From positions 186,001-250,000 of the forward strand of contig JAHBVR010000004.1 in NCBI GenBank assembly GCA_019637395.1: a stretch of DNA of 64,000 bases, in the 5' to 3' direction. Made by a program: the position numbers and the translations under genes. The notes beneath the pieces were generated by a model. It saw only the letters and a list, made by a program, of their open reading frames with translations. It made no database searches and had not been told where the DNA came from. Below are positions 53,662-62,043 of the stretch, piece after piece. Source of the stretch: Vulcanimicrobiota bacterium (GTDB taxonomy: Bacteria; Vulcanimicrobiota; Xenobia; Xenobiales; JADMJV01). The first letter of the stretch is position 1; every line of letters begins with the position of its first letter.

Positions 53662-54354
53662 GTGCTCATCCCCGTCGACGACGATACCTCCAGTGAGGCC
53701 GTTCCCTGGGTTACCCATCTTCTCCTTACCCTGAACCTGGTCGTTTTCCTGGCCGGAATCCAACAGGGCCAGAGCAATCAGTGGATTCTTCACTACGGCC
53801 ATCGCGCCGTCCAGGGGCTATCGTTGACCATGCTGACCTCGCTGTTTCTCCATGCCAGCCTGCCTCACTTGCTCGGCAATATGTGGTTCCTCTGGATCAC
53901 CGGCGATAACGTGGAAGGCCGCCTTGGCCATTTCCGCTACCTGCTTTTCTATCTCTGCGCGGGGTTGGTCTCCAGCTTGCTTTCCGACCACTTCCTGAGC
54001 GGGTCGGCGGCCAAAATCCCCAGCGTGGGAGCCTCCGGGGCCATCGCCGCGGTCATGGGTGCCTATCTGTATCTTTTTCCTGAAAGCCGTATCCGCATTG
54101 GTTGTTTTGTCTGGCTGCTCCCGCCGATCATGCTTTTTTCCTTCAAACTGCCGGCTCTGGTCGCTATCGGTTTCTGGTTCTTTGAGCAAAGTCAGAGCCA
54201 CCTTTTTCAGGTGGTGCACGGAGTGACCAGTCCCATTGGTTATGCCGCCCATGTGGGCGGCTTTCTGTTTGGAGCCGTCAGCATGGGATTGTTGCATCTG
54301 GCCGGTTGGGTGCGCAGCGACTGGGCTCACCAGGGTCCACCCGGAAGCGGCTAG
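53662..54354 (+). CDS. Rhomboid-family intramembrane serine protease
   Basis: 230 residues with six membrane spans. Catalytic Ser in GASGAI and His in AAHVGGF, with the HLLGNMWFLW segment of the family. It cleaves membrane proteins within the bilayer. GTG start right after the stop of the preceding gene (AAAAGGTG), so co-expressed with the Gly/Ala-rich membrane-active protein, which could be a substrate or partner (inference). Confidence 0.87.
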   Translation: MLIPVDDDTSSEAVPWVTHLLLTLNLVVFLAGIQQGQSNQWILHYGHRAVQGLSLTMLTSLFLHASLPHLLGNMWFLWITGDNVEGRLGHFRYLLFYLCAGLVSSLLSDHFLSGSAAKIPSVGASGAIAAVMGAYLYLFPESRIRIGCFVWLLPPIMLFSFKLPALVAIGFWFFEQSQSHLFQVVHGVTSPIGYAAHVGGFLFGAVSMGLLHLAGWVRSDWAHQGPPGSG

Positions 54355-54365
54355 AAAAGATCGGA

Positions 54366-54917
54366 ATGAACCTGCTTTTTTGGGTCGGCGCCGGACTCAG
54401 TCAGGCCAGCGGGGTGCCCAATCCGCCGGCCTGTGACCGGCGTCGCTTTCTTCTGAATCAGGCGGAGTATCGGCTCGAGTTGGTGCGGTGGCGTGAGCAG
54501 GTGCTGGCCTGTCAGCCCAACCGCGGACACGAGATTCTTCAGAAACTTCAGCAGCATCATCCCAACATCCGAATTGTCACGCTTAATCAGGATCGACTGT
54601 TGCAACGCGCCGGTTGCCGGGTGCTGGAACTTCACGGCAACGGCTTTGAAGAAGGCAAGCTGATCTGGACGGGGGAGGAGCTGGATACACAAGTCTTGGA
54701 GCAGGTCTTCGCCTGGTTGGAAGAGTGCGACACTCTGGTGCTGCTAGGCACTTCCTCCACGGTGCAGCCGGCTTGCGAGATGCCTCTGCGCGCCCGGGGC
54801 CGCGCCCGGCTGATCGAGATCAATCCGGAGGTAACGCCTCTTTCCACCCATTGCGAGGAATGCTGGCGGGGGCGGGCCGAGGAATTGCTAGAGCGTTTTC
54901 TCGGATTCCCGGCATAG
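54366..54917 (+). CDS. Minimal sirtuin-like protein without zinc module
   Basis: 183 residues. Sirtuin motifs are present in order: GAGLSQASGVP for GAGxSxxSGIP; TLNQDRLLQRAG for TQNIDxLHxxAG; LELHGN with the catalytic His; and LLGTSSTVQPA for GTSxxVxPA. The NID triplet is NQD, and the four zinc cysteines plus their insert are missing, making it about 60 residues shorter than normal. NAD binding seems possible, deacylase activity doubtful. Follows the rhomboid gene by 11 bases. Confidence 0.65.
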   Translation: MNLLFWVGAGLSQASGVPNPPACDRRRFLLNQAEYRLELVRWREQVLACQPNRGHEILQKLQQHHPNIRIVTLNQDRLLQRAGCRVLELHGNGFEEGKLIWTGEELDTQVLEQVFAWLEECDTLVLLGTSSTVQPACEMPLRARGRARLIEINPEVTPLSTHCEECWRGRAEELLERFLGFPA

Positions 54918-55244
54918 TTCCCAACGAAAGCCGAAGGGATCCTGCAGATGGCCGACTTGAGCCCCCCATTCGGTCAGGCCCATCGGTCTCAACCAGCATC
55001 CTCCGGCCTGCTCCAAGGCTGGCAGGTCTCCGGCGTAGGCCAGGCACAGTCCACAACCTTGGGCAGGTCCAGGCTTCAGCTGAAATTCCGCCGATTGCTC
55101 CGGCGTCAGCACATAAAAATCCAGCTTGAATCCCTCCACCAGGTAGGCCAGCCGGCCCGGCTTCAACTGGCCGGGGACCTGGAAAAGGACATCATAAAAG
55201 GCCCGGGCCCGAGCCAGATCGGGCACCACGAAAAAGGCCCGCAC
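54888..55244 (-). CDS. VOC-superfamily (glyoxalase-like) protein
   Basis: About 119 residues, one vicinal-oxygen-chelate domain: FFVVPDLARARAFYDVLFQ start and HLQDPFGFRWEL end. Function cannot be told; many are dioxygenases, resistance or stress proteins. GTG start, 3 bases after the stop of the M23 gene. Its 3' end overlaps the sirtuin-like gene tail by 30 bases. Confidence 0.75.
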   Translation of the reverse strand: MRAFFVVPDLARARAFYDVLFQVPGQLKPGRLAYLVEGFKLDFYVLTPEQSAEFQLKPGPAQGCGLCLAYAGDLPALEQAGGCWLRPMGLTEWGAQVGHLQDPFGFRWELCRESEKTL

Positions 55245-55247
55245 CGC

Positions 55248-56078
55248 TTACCGCCAGTCGGCGGGAAGCTGCAGAAAGGCCTTGGGAAAGACAGGTGCGC
55301 CGTAGCAACGGGTCTCCCAGTGCAGATGGGGAGCAAAACCGCCGGTGCCGCCCACCGAGCCGATCGGCTGTCCTTGCTCCACCGTTTCCCCTGAACCGAC
55401 CGCGAAGTCGCTCATGTGAAAGTAGCTGGAGAAAACCCCCAGGCCGTGACTGAGCACCAGCGTGTTGCCGTTGACAATGCCGCGGGCGCGATGAATGACC
55501 CGGCCGGCGGCGGGGGCGGTGATGGCCTGGCCCTCCCAGCCCGCCAGATCGAGTCCTTTGTGCCAGCCCTTTTTCCAGCCGTTGTAGAGCCGTTTCTGGC
55601 CGAAGCCGGTCGACTCGGGGGCCTGGCAGGGTAATTTCCAGTTGCCTTTCCAGAACTGGGGGTCATCTACGCGCTGGATGGCGTTCAGAATAGCCACGTC
55701 ATCGGCTTTGTTCTGAGGGTCATCGTAGCTGGCCAGCGTACCGGGGCTGATACTCAAGTATTGCATGCCATAGTTACGCCGCTTCACCGATACCAGCCGT
55801 TCCAGTCCCGCCACCTTCAAGCTGGCGCTGCCGGGACAGTCGATATCGATGGGAATGACCGCCCGCCAGCGCTCTTCACCCTCAGCTTTGATCATCTTGT
55901 AGGCTTTGCCCTGCCACTCTACCTGGGGGCTGTCGACAGGGCCCGACAGGGACACGAAAAGCGGATAGCCCTGCACGGCCGTGCCCTGGAGCGAAAGGCG
56001 TGGAACTGCCTGGGCGCCGGCCGCCGTCACCAGGGCAGTGGCCGCCAATCCCCCCAGGAATTGGCGTCTGGAGGTCAC
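55248..56078 (-). CDS. M23 (LytM) peptidase with Tat-like signal
   Basis: 276 residues. N-terminal SRRQFLGGLAATALVTAAGAQA is a twin-arginine-type signal. The C-terminal LytM domain has HKGLDL and HLHWE zinc motifs. It cuts or binds peptidoglycan cross-links. GTG start overlaps the stop of the zinc-ribbon gene (GTGA), so they are coupled. Confidence 0.85.
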   Translation of the reverse strand: MTSRRQFLGGLAATALVTAAGAQAVPRLSLQGTAVQGYPLFVSLSGPVDSPQVEWQGKAYKMIKAEGEERWRAVIPIDIDCPGSASLKVAGLERLVSVKRRNYGMQYLSISPGTLASYDDPQNKADDVAILNAIQRVDDPQFWKGNWKLPCQAPESTGFGQKRLYNGWKKGWHKGLDLAGWEGQAITAPAAGRVIHRARGIVNGNTLVLSHGLGVFSSYFHMSDFAVGSGETVEQGQPIGSVGGTGGFAPHLHWETRCYGAPVFPKAFLQLPADWR

Positions 56079-57694
56079 TTTCGCTTCTGCTTGGAGGCAT
56101 TGCCGACGGCGGCCACTTTGCGGGCACCCGCGTCCATCATGCGTAGAGCTTCCTCCAGGTCTTCACGGGCCTCCGATTCCAGGTAGCCGCGCATGCGCTC
56201 GAGAGCTTCGTTCATCTCGGTGACACCGGTGTTGAAAAGCTCCTGGGCCTCTTCCATGGCCTTAAAGCCTTCTTCTTCCTCGGCCCGTTCTTCTTCCGAT
56301 AGAGCCTCCCAATTGGGTTCCTCGATGTCGTACTCGGAGTTCTTGTCGATGACGCCCTGGAACCACTCCACTTCCGAGAGGAACTTATCGCCGTCGATGG
56401 TGCCGTCGAAAATCTGGTTGACGGCCGTGTAGAGACGAACCAGATTGCTGGTAAGAATTGGTTGCTCGGGATTGAGGGCCGGCTCGCCGACTCCCTCCTC
56501 GCTGTGTTCGAAAGTCGAACCGCCGCTTTGACCCAGGTTGGGCAGCGGCATGTTGCACTTTTCGCAGTTGTTGCGACCACCGGGATTGAAGTGACCGCAA
56601 CGCATGCAGGCCACTTTGCCCTCGCGTTCCGAGAGTTCGCTGAGGTTGTCCAGCGCGGCCGAAAGTTGAATGCTGGATTCTTCCAGTTTGCGGCGGGCCG
56701 AACGCAACGTGACGTCCAGGCGGCTGGTGAAGAATTCCGCGAATTCGGCCAGTGCTTCTTGCTGATAGTCCAGTGCTTGCAGCGCGCGATCCATGGCTTC
56801 GCGCAGCATTACCGACTCCACGCCGGCTTCCAGCAGTTGATCGAGGCCGGCCGCCAGTTCCTCCGAAGAGGTGTGAATACCGGCCAGCACTTCCACCAGA
56901 GGACCATCGCCCAGAACCTGCGCGCCCACATCCTTAGAGAGACTGAGGGCCAGGTTGACCTGCTCGGAGGGGGTGGGACCATCGGCCCGTTGCGACAGAA
57001 CGGCGCCGGGAATGCGCTCGTTGAGACGGGTGAAGCTGATCTTGGCGTTCTCCATCTCTTTATTGACGGTGGCTTTGTCGCCCTTTTCGATGGCCGCGAA
57101 CATGCGGTTCATGCAACGCAGGTGGCTGTCCCAGACGTCTTTGAGCGCGGCCAGCTCGGGGGTTTGTTCCGAGGTTTCCAGGCTATCCAGGGATTGCAGC
57201 GCCATGAGCCGTTCGGCGTGGCAGAACTCCTTAAGTCGCTCGCCCTTGGCATCTTTCTCCGGCACGAAGACCTCGTGGGCGCGAATCATGAGGTTGAGGT
57301 TGGGGATGGCCGTCGGGCCGCTGACGGCCAGCACGAAATTGCGCATTTCGTCGAAGATGTAGTTTAACTGGTCGGTGCCGCGGCGGATCACCGAGCCGGC
57401 GTTGAAAAGCAGGTTCTCGTCGTCGTTTTCCAGATAGGTGGCGATCTCTTGCAGGGCGGTTTCCAGGAAGCCGAAGACCTCTTCAGCGCCCTGGACCAGG
57501 GTGGCCACTTTCTCGCGCATTTCCGGAGACATTTCTTGCACGGTGGTCTGAAAGTCGTTGATTTGCTCGTCCAGGCCCTTGCGACTCGATTCCAGGACCT
57601 TGGCCAACTGCTCCTTAGGAGCGCGCTTTTCCAGCACCGCCTTGATGGTAAAGACCAATAGATGTCCAGTTTCTGTTTGGGTTTCGGTCGCCAT
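56075..57694 (-). CDS. Large zinc-ribbon helical protein
   Basis: 539 residues, mostly helical, acidic. Zinc ribbon CMRC...CEKC (CxxC-x10-CxxC) near residue 366 separates an N-terminal helical bundle from a Glu-rich C-terminal coiled-coil. Clearly the same architecture as the 50597 product. No signal peptide or membrane span. Coupled to the M23 peptidase downstream. Function unknown. Confidence 0.72.
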   Translation of the reverse strand: MATETQTETGHLLVFTIKAVLEKRAPKEQLAKVLESSRKGLDEQINDFQTTVQEMSPEMREKVATLVQGAEEVFGFLETALQEIATYLENDDENLLFNAGSVIRRGTDQLNYIFDEMRNFVLAVSGPTAIPNLNLMIRAHEVFVPEKDAKGERLKEFCHAERLMALQSLDSLETSEQTPELAALKDVWDSHLRCMNRMFAAIEKGDKATVNKEMENAKISFTRLNERIPGAVLSQRADGPTPSEQVNLALSLSKDVGAQVLGDGPLVEVLAGIHTSSEELAAGLDQLLEAGVESVMLREAMDRALQALDYQQEALAEFAEFFTSRLDVTLRSARRKLEESSIQLSAALDNLSELSEREGKVACMRCGHFNPGGRNNCEKCNMPLPNLGQSGGSTFEHSEEGVGEPALNPEQPILTSNLVRLYTAVNQIFDGTIDGDKFLSEVEWFQGVIDKNSEYDIEEPNWEALSEEERAEEEEGFKAMEEAQELFNTGVTEMNEALERMRGYLESEAREDLEEALRMMDAGARKVAAVGNASKQKRK

Positions 57695-57773
57695 CTTGCC
57701 TCCAGCAACAGTTTCTCGTTTGGGCCGCCCTTCGCGTACCGCCGAAGCGTGCCCTTTTCTAGAACCCGGCTGT

Positions 57774-59696
57774 CTAACTGCGACCGCGGCGAAAAAAACG
57801 GGTGAAAAGGTCGAGCGTGCTGGGGCGCGCTTCTTTGAGGGCCTGTTTGACTTTGCTGGTACGCAAATCCAACTGGGTGTGCAGCGCTTTGTCCGCCGGA
57901 TTCAGCATTTTCTTCAAGCGCTGCAGATGCTCCAGACATTGGTCCAGATAAAGGTTAGGGGCCTCCCCCTGCTCCTCCAACCAGACTTCCATCAGCCGGC
58001 GAGCGCCCTCGTTCTGACCCAGGGCCAGGTGGATATGAATAAGGGCGTCGAGAATCTCCAGCAGCGTGCCGCGGTCTTCCTCGGGAACGGCCACCTGGCG
58101 GTCCAGTTGGCCGCGCCAGCCGGTCAGGGCCTGATTGAGGTAGACCTGGGCTTCGTACCAATCCTGGTTGAGAGGAGTGGCTTTCTGGCGCAAATGGCGA
58201 ATCATGGCGATGCCGACCAGGGCGCGGCGAATGGCCATGCCGCGCCGGCCCGCCTTGGGTTCCCCACCGCGGCTCAAAGTGCTCTGGTCCAGTTCCAACA
58301 ACCAGCGGTGGCAATAGAGCACCAGACTCCAGCGGTCTTGCTCGCGAAACTGTTCGGCCTGTTCTTCGAGCATTTTACGTACCCGGTCGGCGCCATCTTC
58401 GAGCGTCTGCTCTTCCACGGCCAGCCGGCTCAGATTCAGCTTTTCAACCCGGCTCAGGTGGCCCTCAGGAACATCCGCCTTGGGCAGCCAGCGCGGTTCG
58501 TTGAGATCTGCCTCCTGCCAAACTTTTTCGGCTTGCTCGCCCAGGTGCCGGCCGCCGCTGGCATCCTTCATCAGCAGACTGATCAAGGCGAATCGGTAGA
58601 GAAAGGCGGCTCGCTGCCAGTCGTTGAGAAAGCGATCTTTTTGCCAGTCCTCCAAAAGCACGGCTGAACCGGCGCCGATCTTGCGCAAGACCCAGCGACA
58701 GATCTGGTAGGCGCCGGTAAAATCCTTGGCGCGCAGGCGGACGCTGATAAAGGCTTCCAGGTAGGGCACCAGACCGGCTGGAGCGTTGTCCAGGTCGCGA
58801 ATCATCAGGCGGAAAAAACTGTCCAGGTCGCGTTCCAACCATTCGCGCAGGCTGGCAAAGGTGCGGGTGTGCACCAGGCGCTCACCGGAAAGGTCCAGCA
58901 CCAGTTCGTTGGCCGAGAGCACGATATAGAGCCTGGGCAAACCCTTGGGAGCGCTGGTTGGATAGGAGACGCCGTCGAGCACCACATAGAGCCCCTGCCG
59001 TTCGTCGCGCATTCCGATAAAGACCGAAGCCATATAGGGCGAGCGCACCATCTGCGGCAAGGTTTCGCCGGCTCCCACCGGCCGGGGCCAGCGCGGCTCG
59101 CGGGTGAGCTCACAGCCGCGGAAAATGCTGTGAAAAGACGAGGCCACGCCGGGTGCCGGCTCGAGTTCACGCTCCAGGAAAGTGATGAGCGAGGGACTGA
59201 AGGCGCAACGCTCGGTCAGCATGCCGCGATACTCTTCCCAGACCGTGTTCTTTTTGGGCTTGGAGAGCACCAGTCGGAAATCCCCGGGCTGTGGCTCCAT
59301 ACGAGCCTCCAGGGCCGAGTCGAGAATCAGACAGTCTTCCGGCGAGTACAGGCGGGCTTCGTCGAAGTTGACGCGCATCGCATTCCACAGACAGTAGGCC
59401 AGAGCCCGTTCTCGCGGGTGCTCCCCGCCCCACAGCGTGCTCCAACTGGAAAAGGTGGGCCATTCACCGTCGTGGCCGAGACTGAGCTGGCCGTCTTGCC
59501 AACTGATTTGCGTGTGTCTGGCACCGCACAGGTTGGCGAAGCGCACCCAATGCAATAAAAAGAGGCCTGGATTGTTGCTCTGGAAACGGACCAAAACGTC
59601 ACGGGCACGCGCGTCATCAATGGTAAAACGGCCCGTCGAATGCCATTCCCCGTCGGCGGCGTAATCATCCAGCAGTTCCTGCAGGAGCTGGCTCAC
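57774..59696 (-). CDS. Orphan protein with possible decayed GHKL domain and TPR-like C-terminus
   Basis: 640 residues. The N-terminus (GRFTIDDARARD, then FLLHWVRFANLCGARHTQISWQDGQLSLGHDG) has the shape of the HSP90/GHKL ATP-binding fold, with LGHDG in place of the DxGxG motif. The usual Asn/Glu of the N-box is absent, so ATP use is doubtful. Residues 300-640 are helical, TPR-like, with a basic tail (FTRFFRRGRS). A broken paralogue lies directly upstream on the same strand. The GHKL assignment is an inference from pattern only. Confidence 0.6.
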   Translation of the reverse strand: MSQLLQELLDDYAADGEWHSTGRFTIDDARARDVLVRFQSNNPGLFLLHWVRFANLCGARHTQISWQDGQLSLGHDGEWPTFSSWSTLWGGEHPRERALAYCLWNAMRVNFDEARLYSPEDCLILDSALEARMEPQPGDFRLVLSKPKKNTVWEEYRGMLTERCAFSPSLITFLERELEPAPGVASSFHSIFRGCELTREPRWPRPVGAGETLPQMVRSPYMASVFIGMRDERQGLYVVLDGVSYPTSAPKGLPRLYIVLSANELVLDLSGERLVHTRTFASLREWLERDLDSFFRLMIRDLDNAPAGLVPYLEAFISVRLRAKDFTGAYQICRWVLRKIGAGSAVLLEDWQKDRFLNDWQRAAFLYRFALISLLMKDASGGRHLGEQAEKVWQEADLNEPRWLPKADVPEGHLSRVEKLNLSRLAVEEQTLEDGADRVRKMLEEQAEQFREQDRWSLVLYCHRWLLELDQSTLSRGGEPKAGRRGMAIRRALVGIAMIRHLRQKATPLNQDWYEAQVYLNQALTGWRGQLDRQVAVPEEDRGTLLEILDALIHIHLALGQNEGARRLMEVWLEEQGEAPNLYLDQCLEHLQRLKKMLNPADKALHTQLDLRTSKVKQALKEARPSTLDLFTRFFRRGRS

Positions 59697-59863
59697 GGCC
59701 GCACCGTTCTGCGGAGCCTGCTAGTAACCCTTGAAAACTCGAGCGATATTCAGTTGAGGAGCGGTGCGCAAAACCTGTACAAAACTTGATAAGCCCGGCC
59801 TACCTGCTGACAGCGCTTTTGCCTGGCAGCCGCTCGCATCCAGTTGCAGTCCGCAGGCTGATT

Positions 59864-60568
59864 TCAAGCTCTTCGATCTCGACGCCAAAGTGCACCGGGC
59901 GGATTGTGTAACCCGATGTCTGCGGACAAGGTCACCATACCCCAGGGGCAGGCAGGGCACGCCTGGTGCAGTTGGCTCCAGTCCACGGCATCCCGCTGCC
60001 GGACGACCGCCTCGGCCTCCCAGGTGCAAACTTGGGCCGGAGTCAGCTTCCACTGGGAACTGGCCGGCTGCTCGTCAGAGCCAGCTGGGCACGCACCGAT
60101 CCCCCTCGGTCGGATCATGGATCAACTCGCGGTTTCACCAGATGCGCGCGGGGGCCAGGTGAAAAGCTTCACGAAAGCGGCCGATGCGCCTGGGACTCGG
60201 CGTTTGCACCCCTTTCCAGCGGCCGATCAGCAGTGTGCCTTCGTCCTCGCCCCAGGGGCACTCGATCAGGTCCTTCCAGACCCCTTCTCCCGGTATGCTC
60301 AATGAGCGAGCCAGACCATCGTAGTGAGTCACCTCGGCGAGGCCCGCGCAGACAGAGCGCCATCTGCTTTTTGAGGCCCTCTTTGCCCGGCCCGTCCAAC
60401 AGGCTTAAACGACCAACGCTGCCGCCGTCGTGGCCCAAGAACCACTGGTCGTCTTCAAAGTGCAGCTTGATTTCAGCCGCGTGGCGGCCCGATCCAAATC
60501 GATGGTGAACGGCCGGCCGAGCCATGACCTTCTTCGCTCAAACCTTGAACGTAACGATCGATGTCCAT
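59864..60568 (-). pseudogene. Decayed paralogue of the downstream GHKL-like gene
   Basis: Starting from ATG at 60568, the translation matches the neighbour in pieces: EEGHGSAGR then a frameshift to PFTIDLDRA; a gap of about 40 residues; another frame with EIKLHFEDDQWFLGHDGG (compare TQISWQDGQLSLGHDGE); KKQMALCLRG then a frameshift to EVTHYDGLA (compare ALAYCLWNAMRVNFDEA). After LAPARIW it stops, with only patches of plausible sequence to 59864. At least two frameshifts and one deletion: no functional product. Bases 59697-59863 show only an unrelated short hairpin. Confidence 0.65.
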
Positions 60569-60571
60569 CGA

Positions 60572-60586
60572 CTGACTTTAAGTCAG
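60572..60586. other. Perfect 15-base palindrome at a gene end
   Basis: CTGACTTTAAGTCAG covers the stop codon of the deiminase-family gene and lies just before the pseudogene start. It may be an end-of-transcript signal or an operator of the former gene; no T-run follows. Confidence 0.3.
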
Positions 60587-61960
60587 GTCGCGAGAAATGG
60601 GCAAGGCTGAGCAGCGCAGGGCTCCCTGCTTGCGGCTGATCTCAGCCATGTCCACGGGCACAACGGTGTAGCCCAGTTCTTCATAACATCGGCGGGCCGC
60701 TCTATCGAGTGGCCCGCAACCATACTGCGGCAGAAACACTTGCTTTCTGTCGCCATATTCCTCGACCAGCACATTGTTGTAGGAAAGCACAGGTTGGTCA
60801 TAGGCCGGGGCTCCTAAAAAGGGAACCCGCACGACCTGGTAGCCTTCCTGGCGCAGTTGCTCGGCGGCTTGATTGAAGGACTGGGGGTCGATTGGCTGCG
60901 CCAGATAGCCGGCCAGCAAGGATTCTTCCGGTAAATTCGCGGCTCGGGCCATTTCCCTTTCCAGAGCCGCCTGCTCAGCCACGGGGACCGCCTGGAGTAG
61001 TTTTTGACCTAAAGCCGGGTCGGCCACCAGCATCGTCTTTTCACCCAAGGGTGTGCAGGCCAGGTCGATGTGAAAAGTCATTTGGGGTAATACAACCACC
61101 GGTTTGCCCAACACGTGGCAGAGCACTTCTTGAGCCGGCTGTTCGCAACCGGTTTCTTCGAGAAGTTTGCCGGTGTTGTGCAGCGAGTCCTCGCCGACAA
61201 AGGCGGTGCTCCCATTGTTGACCACATTGCCGCCGTCCAGGCTGATCCAGGGCAGCGGACTGACTTTCTGAGTACGCCCCTGCTGGGCCAGCAGATACGG
61301 TACCACCGTGTCCATGGTCTCACCTTCCGGATTGCGATTGGCCGACGCCCAGTGAAGCCGGTTGGGCACCCCCAGCATTTCCTCGCCCTGGGCGGTGCGT
61401 AGCGGCAACACCGAATCACGGGACCACTGGCTCAACCAGTGCTCGCCGCCCTCCACGGTGAGGAACTGGAGCTTCTCAGGCCTGGCCACGTGCTCGTTTA
61501 AATAGTCCCGCGCGCTGTCGCCGGTTGCTCCAGCCGGCACGGCCACCGTCAGTTGTGTCTCCGGGGAGGTATGTTCGGCCAATTGACTCCACACCGGCGC
61601 GATGGTCTGAGCAAAATGCAAGTCCGGGCACTGCAGCAGCAAATTACGGATCTGGCCGCCGGCATCGGACAAAAGCATGGCCGCCCCCGCCACCGGCGGC
61701 AACAAGGCCTGGGCGGCCTGGTAGCCGGTGTCCCAGGCCGTCTCCACCAGCCTGAGCAACTGCTCACCCGAGGTGACCCGGGTCCACTCGCGGCTACGCG
61801 GCATTTGAAGTTCCACCGCTCTGTGCTCTTCAATACCCTCGGCGAAGGCGGCGGCATTGCGCGGCATGACGATACGGTCGCGCTCGGAAATTACGGCCCG
61901 AAAGCGCGCGCCCGTAAGCTTGGCGGTGTGACTCAGGAGTCGCGTCTGCTGGATATCCAC
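60578..61960 (-). CDS. Arginine/agmatine/peptidylarginine deiminase superfamily protein
   Basis: 460 residues. Motifs fitting the guanidino-group-modifying fold: SQWSRDSVLPL, SLDGGNVVNN, MTFHIDLACTPLG and a C-terminal GALRCSALPISR with the likely catalytic Cys. It resembles bacterial agmatine deiminase/PAD-like proteins but is longer than AguA and has an N-terminal extension of about 150 residues. Substrate not clear. GTG start. Confidence 0.65.
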   Translation of the reverse strand: MDIQQTRLLSHTAKLTGARFRAVISERDRIVMPRNAAAFAEGIEEHRAVELQMPRSREWTRVTSGEQLLRLVETAWDTGYQAAQALLPPVAGAAMLLSDAGGQIRNLLLQCPDLHFAQTIAPVWSQLAEHTSPETQLTVAVPAGATGDSARDYLNEHVARPEKLQFLTVEGGEHWLSQWSRDSVLPLRTAQGEEMLGVPNRLHWASANRNPEGETMDTVVPYLLAQQGRTQKVSPLPWISLDGGNVVNNGSTAFVGEDSLHNTGKLLEETGCEQPAQEVLCHVLGKPVVVLPQMTFHIDLACTPLGEKTMLVADPALGQKLLQAVPVAEQAALEREMARAANLPEESLLAGYLAQPIDPQSFNQAAEQLRQEGYQVVRVPFLGAPAYDQPVLSYNNVLVEEYGDRKQVFLPQYGCGPLDRAARRCYEELGYTVVPVDMAEISRKQGALRCSALPISRDLT

Positions 61961-62043
61961 AACTTGAGCTTAGGTCACGTGCGTTAAAAGGACGTATAAT
62001 CCGGTAAACGCCGAGTGAACTTATCGGATCGGTTTGAAGGCGT

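Noticed and set aside
61995-62000. TATAAT box in the 62-kb intergenic region
   Set aside because: No suitable -35 at 16-18 bases and no gene in the matching direction downstream.
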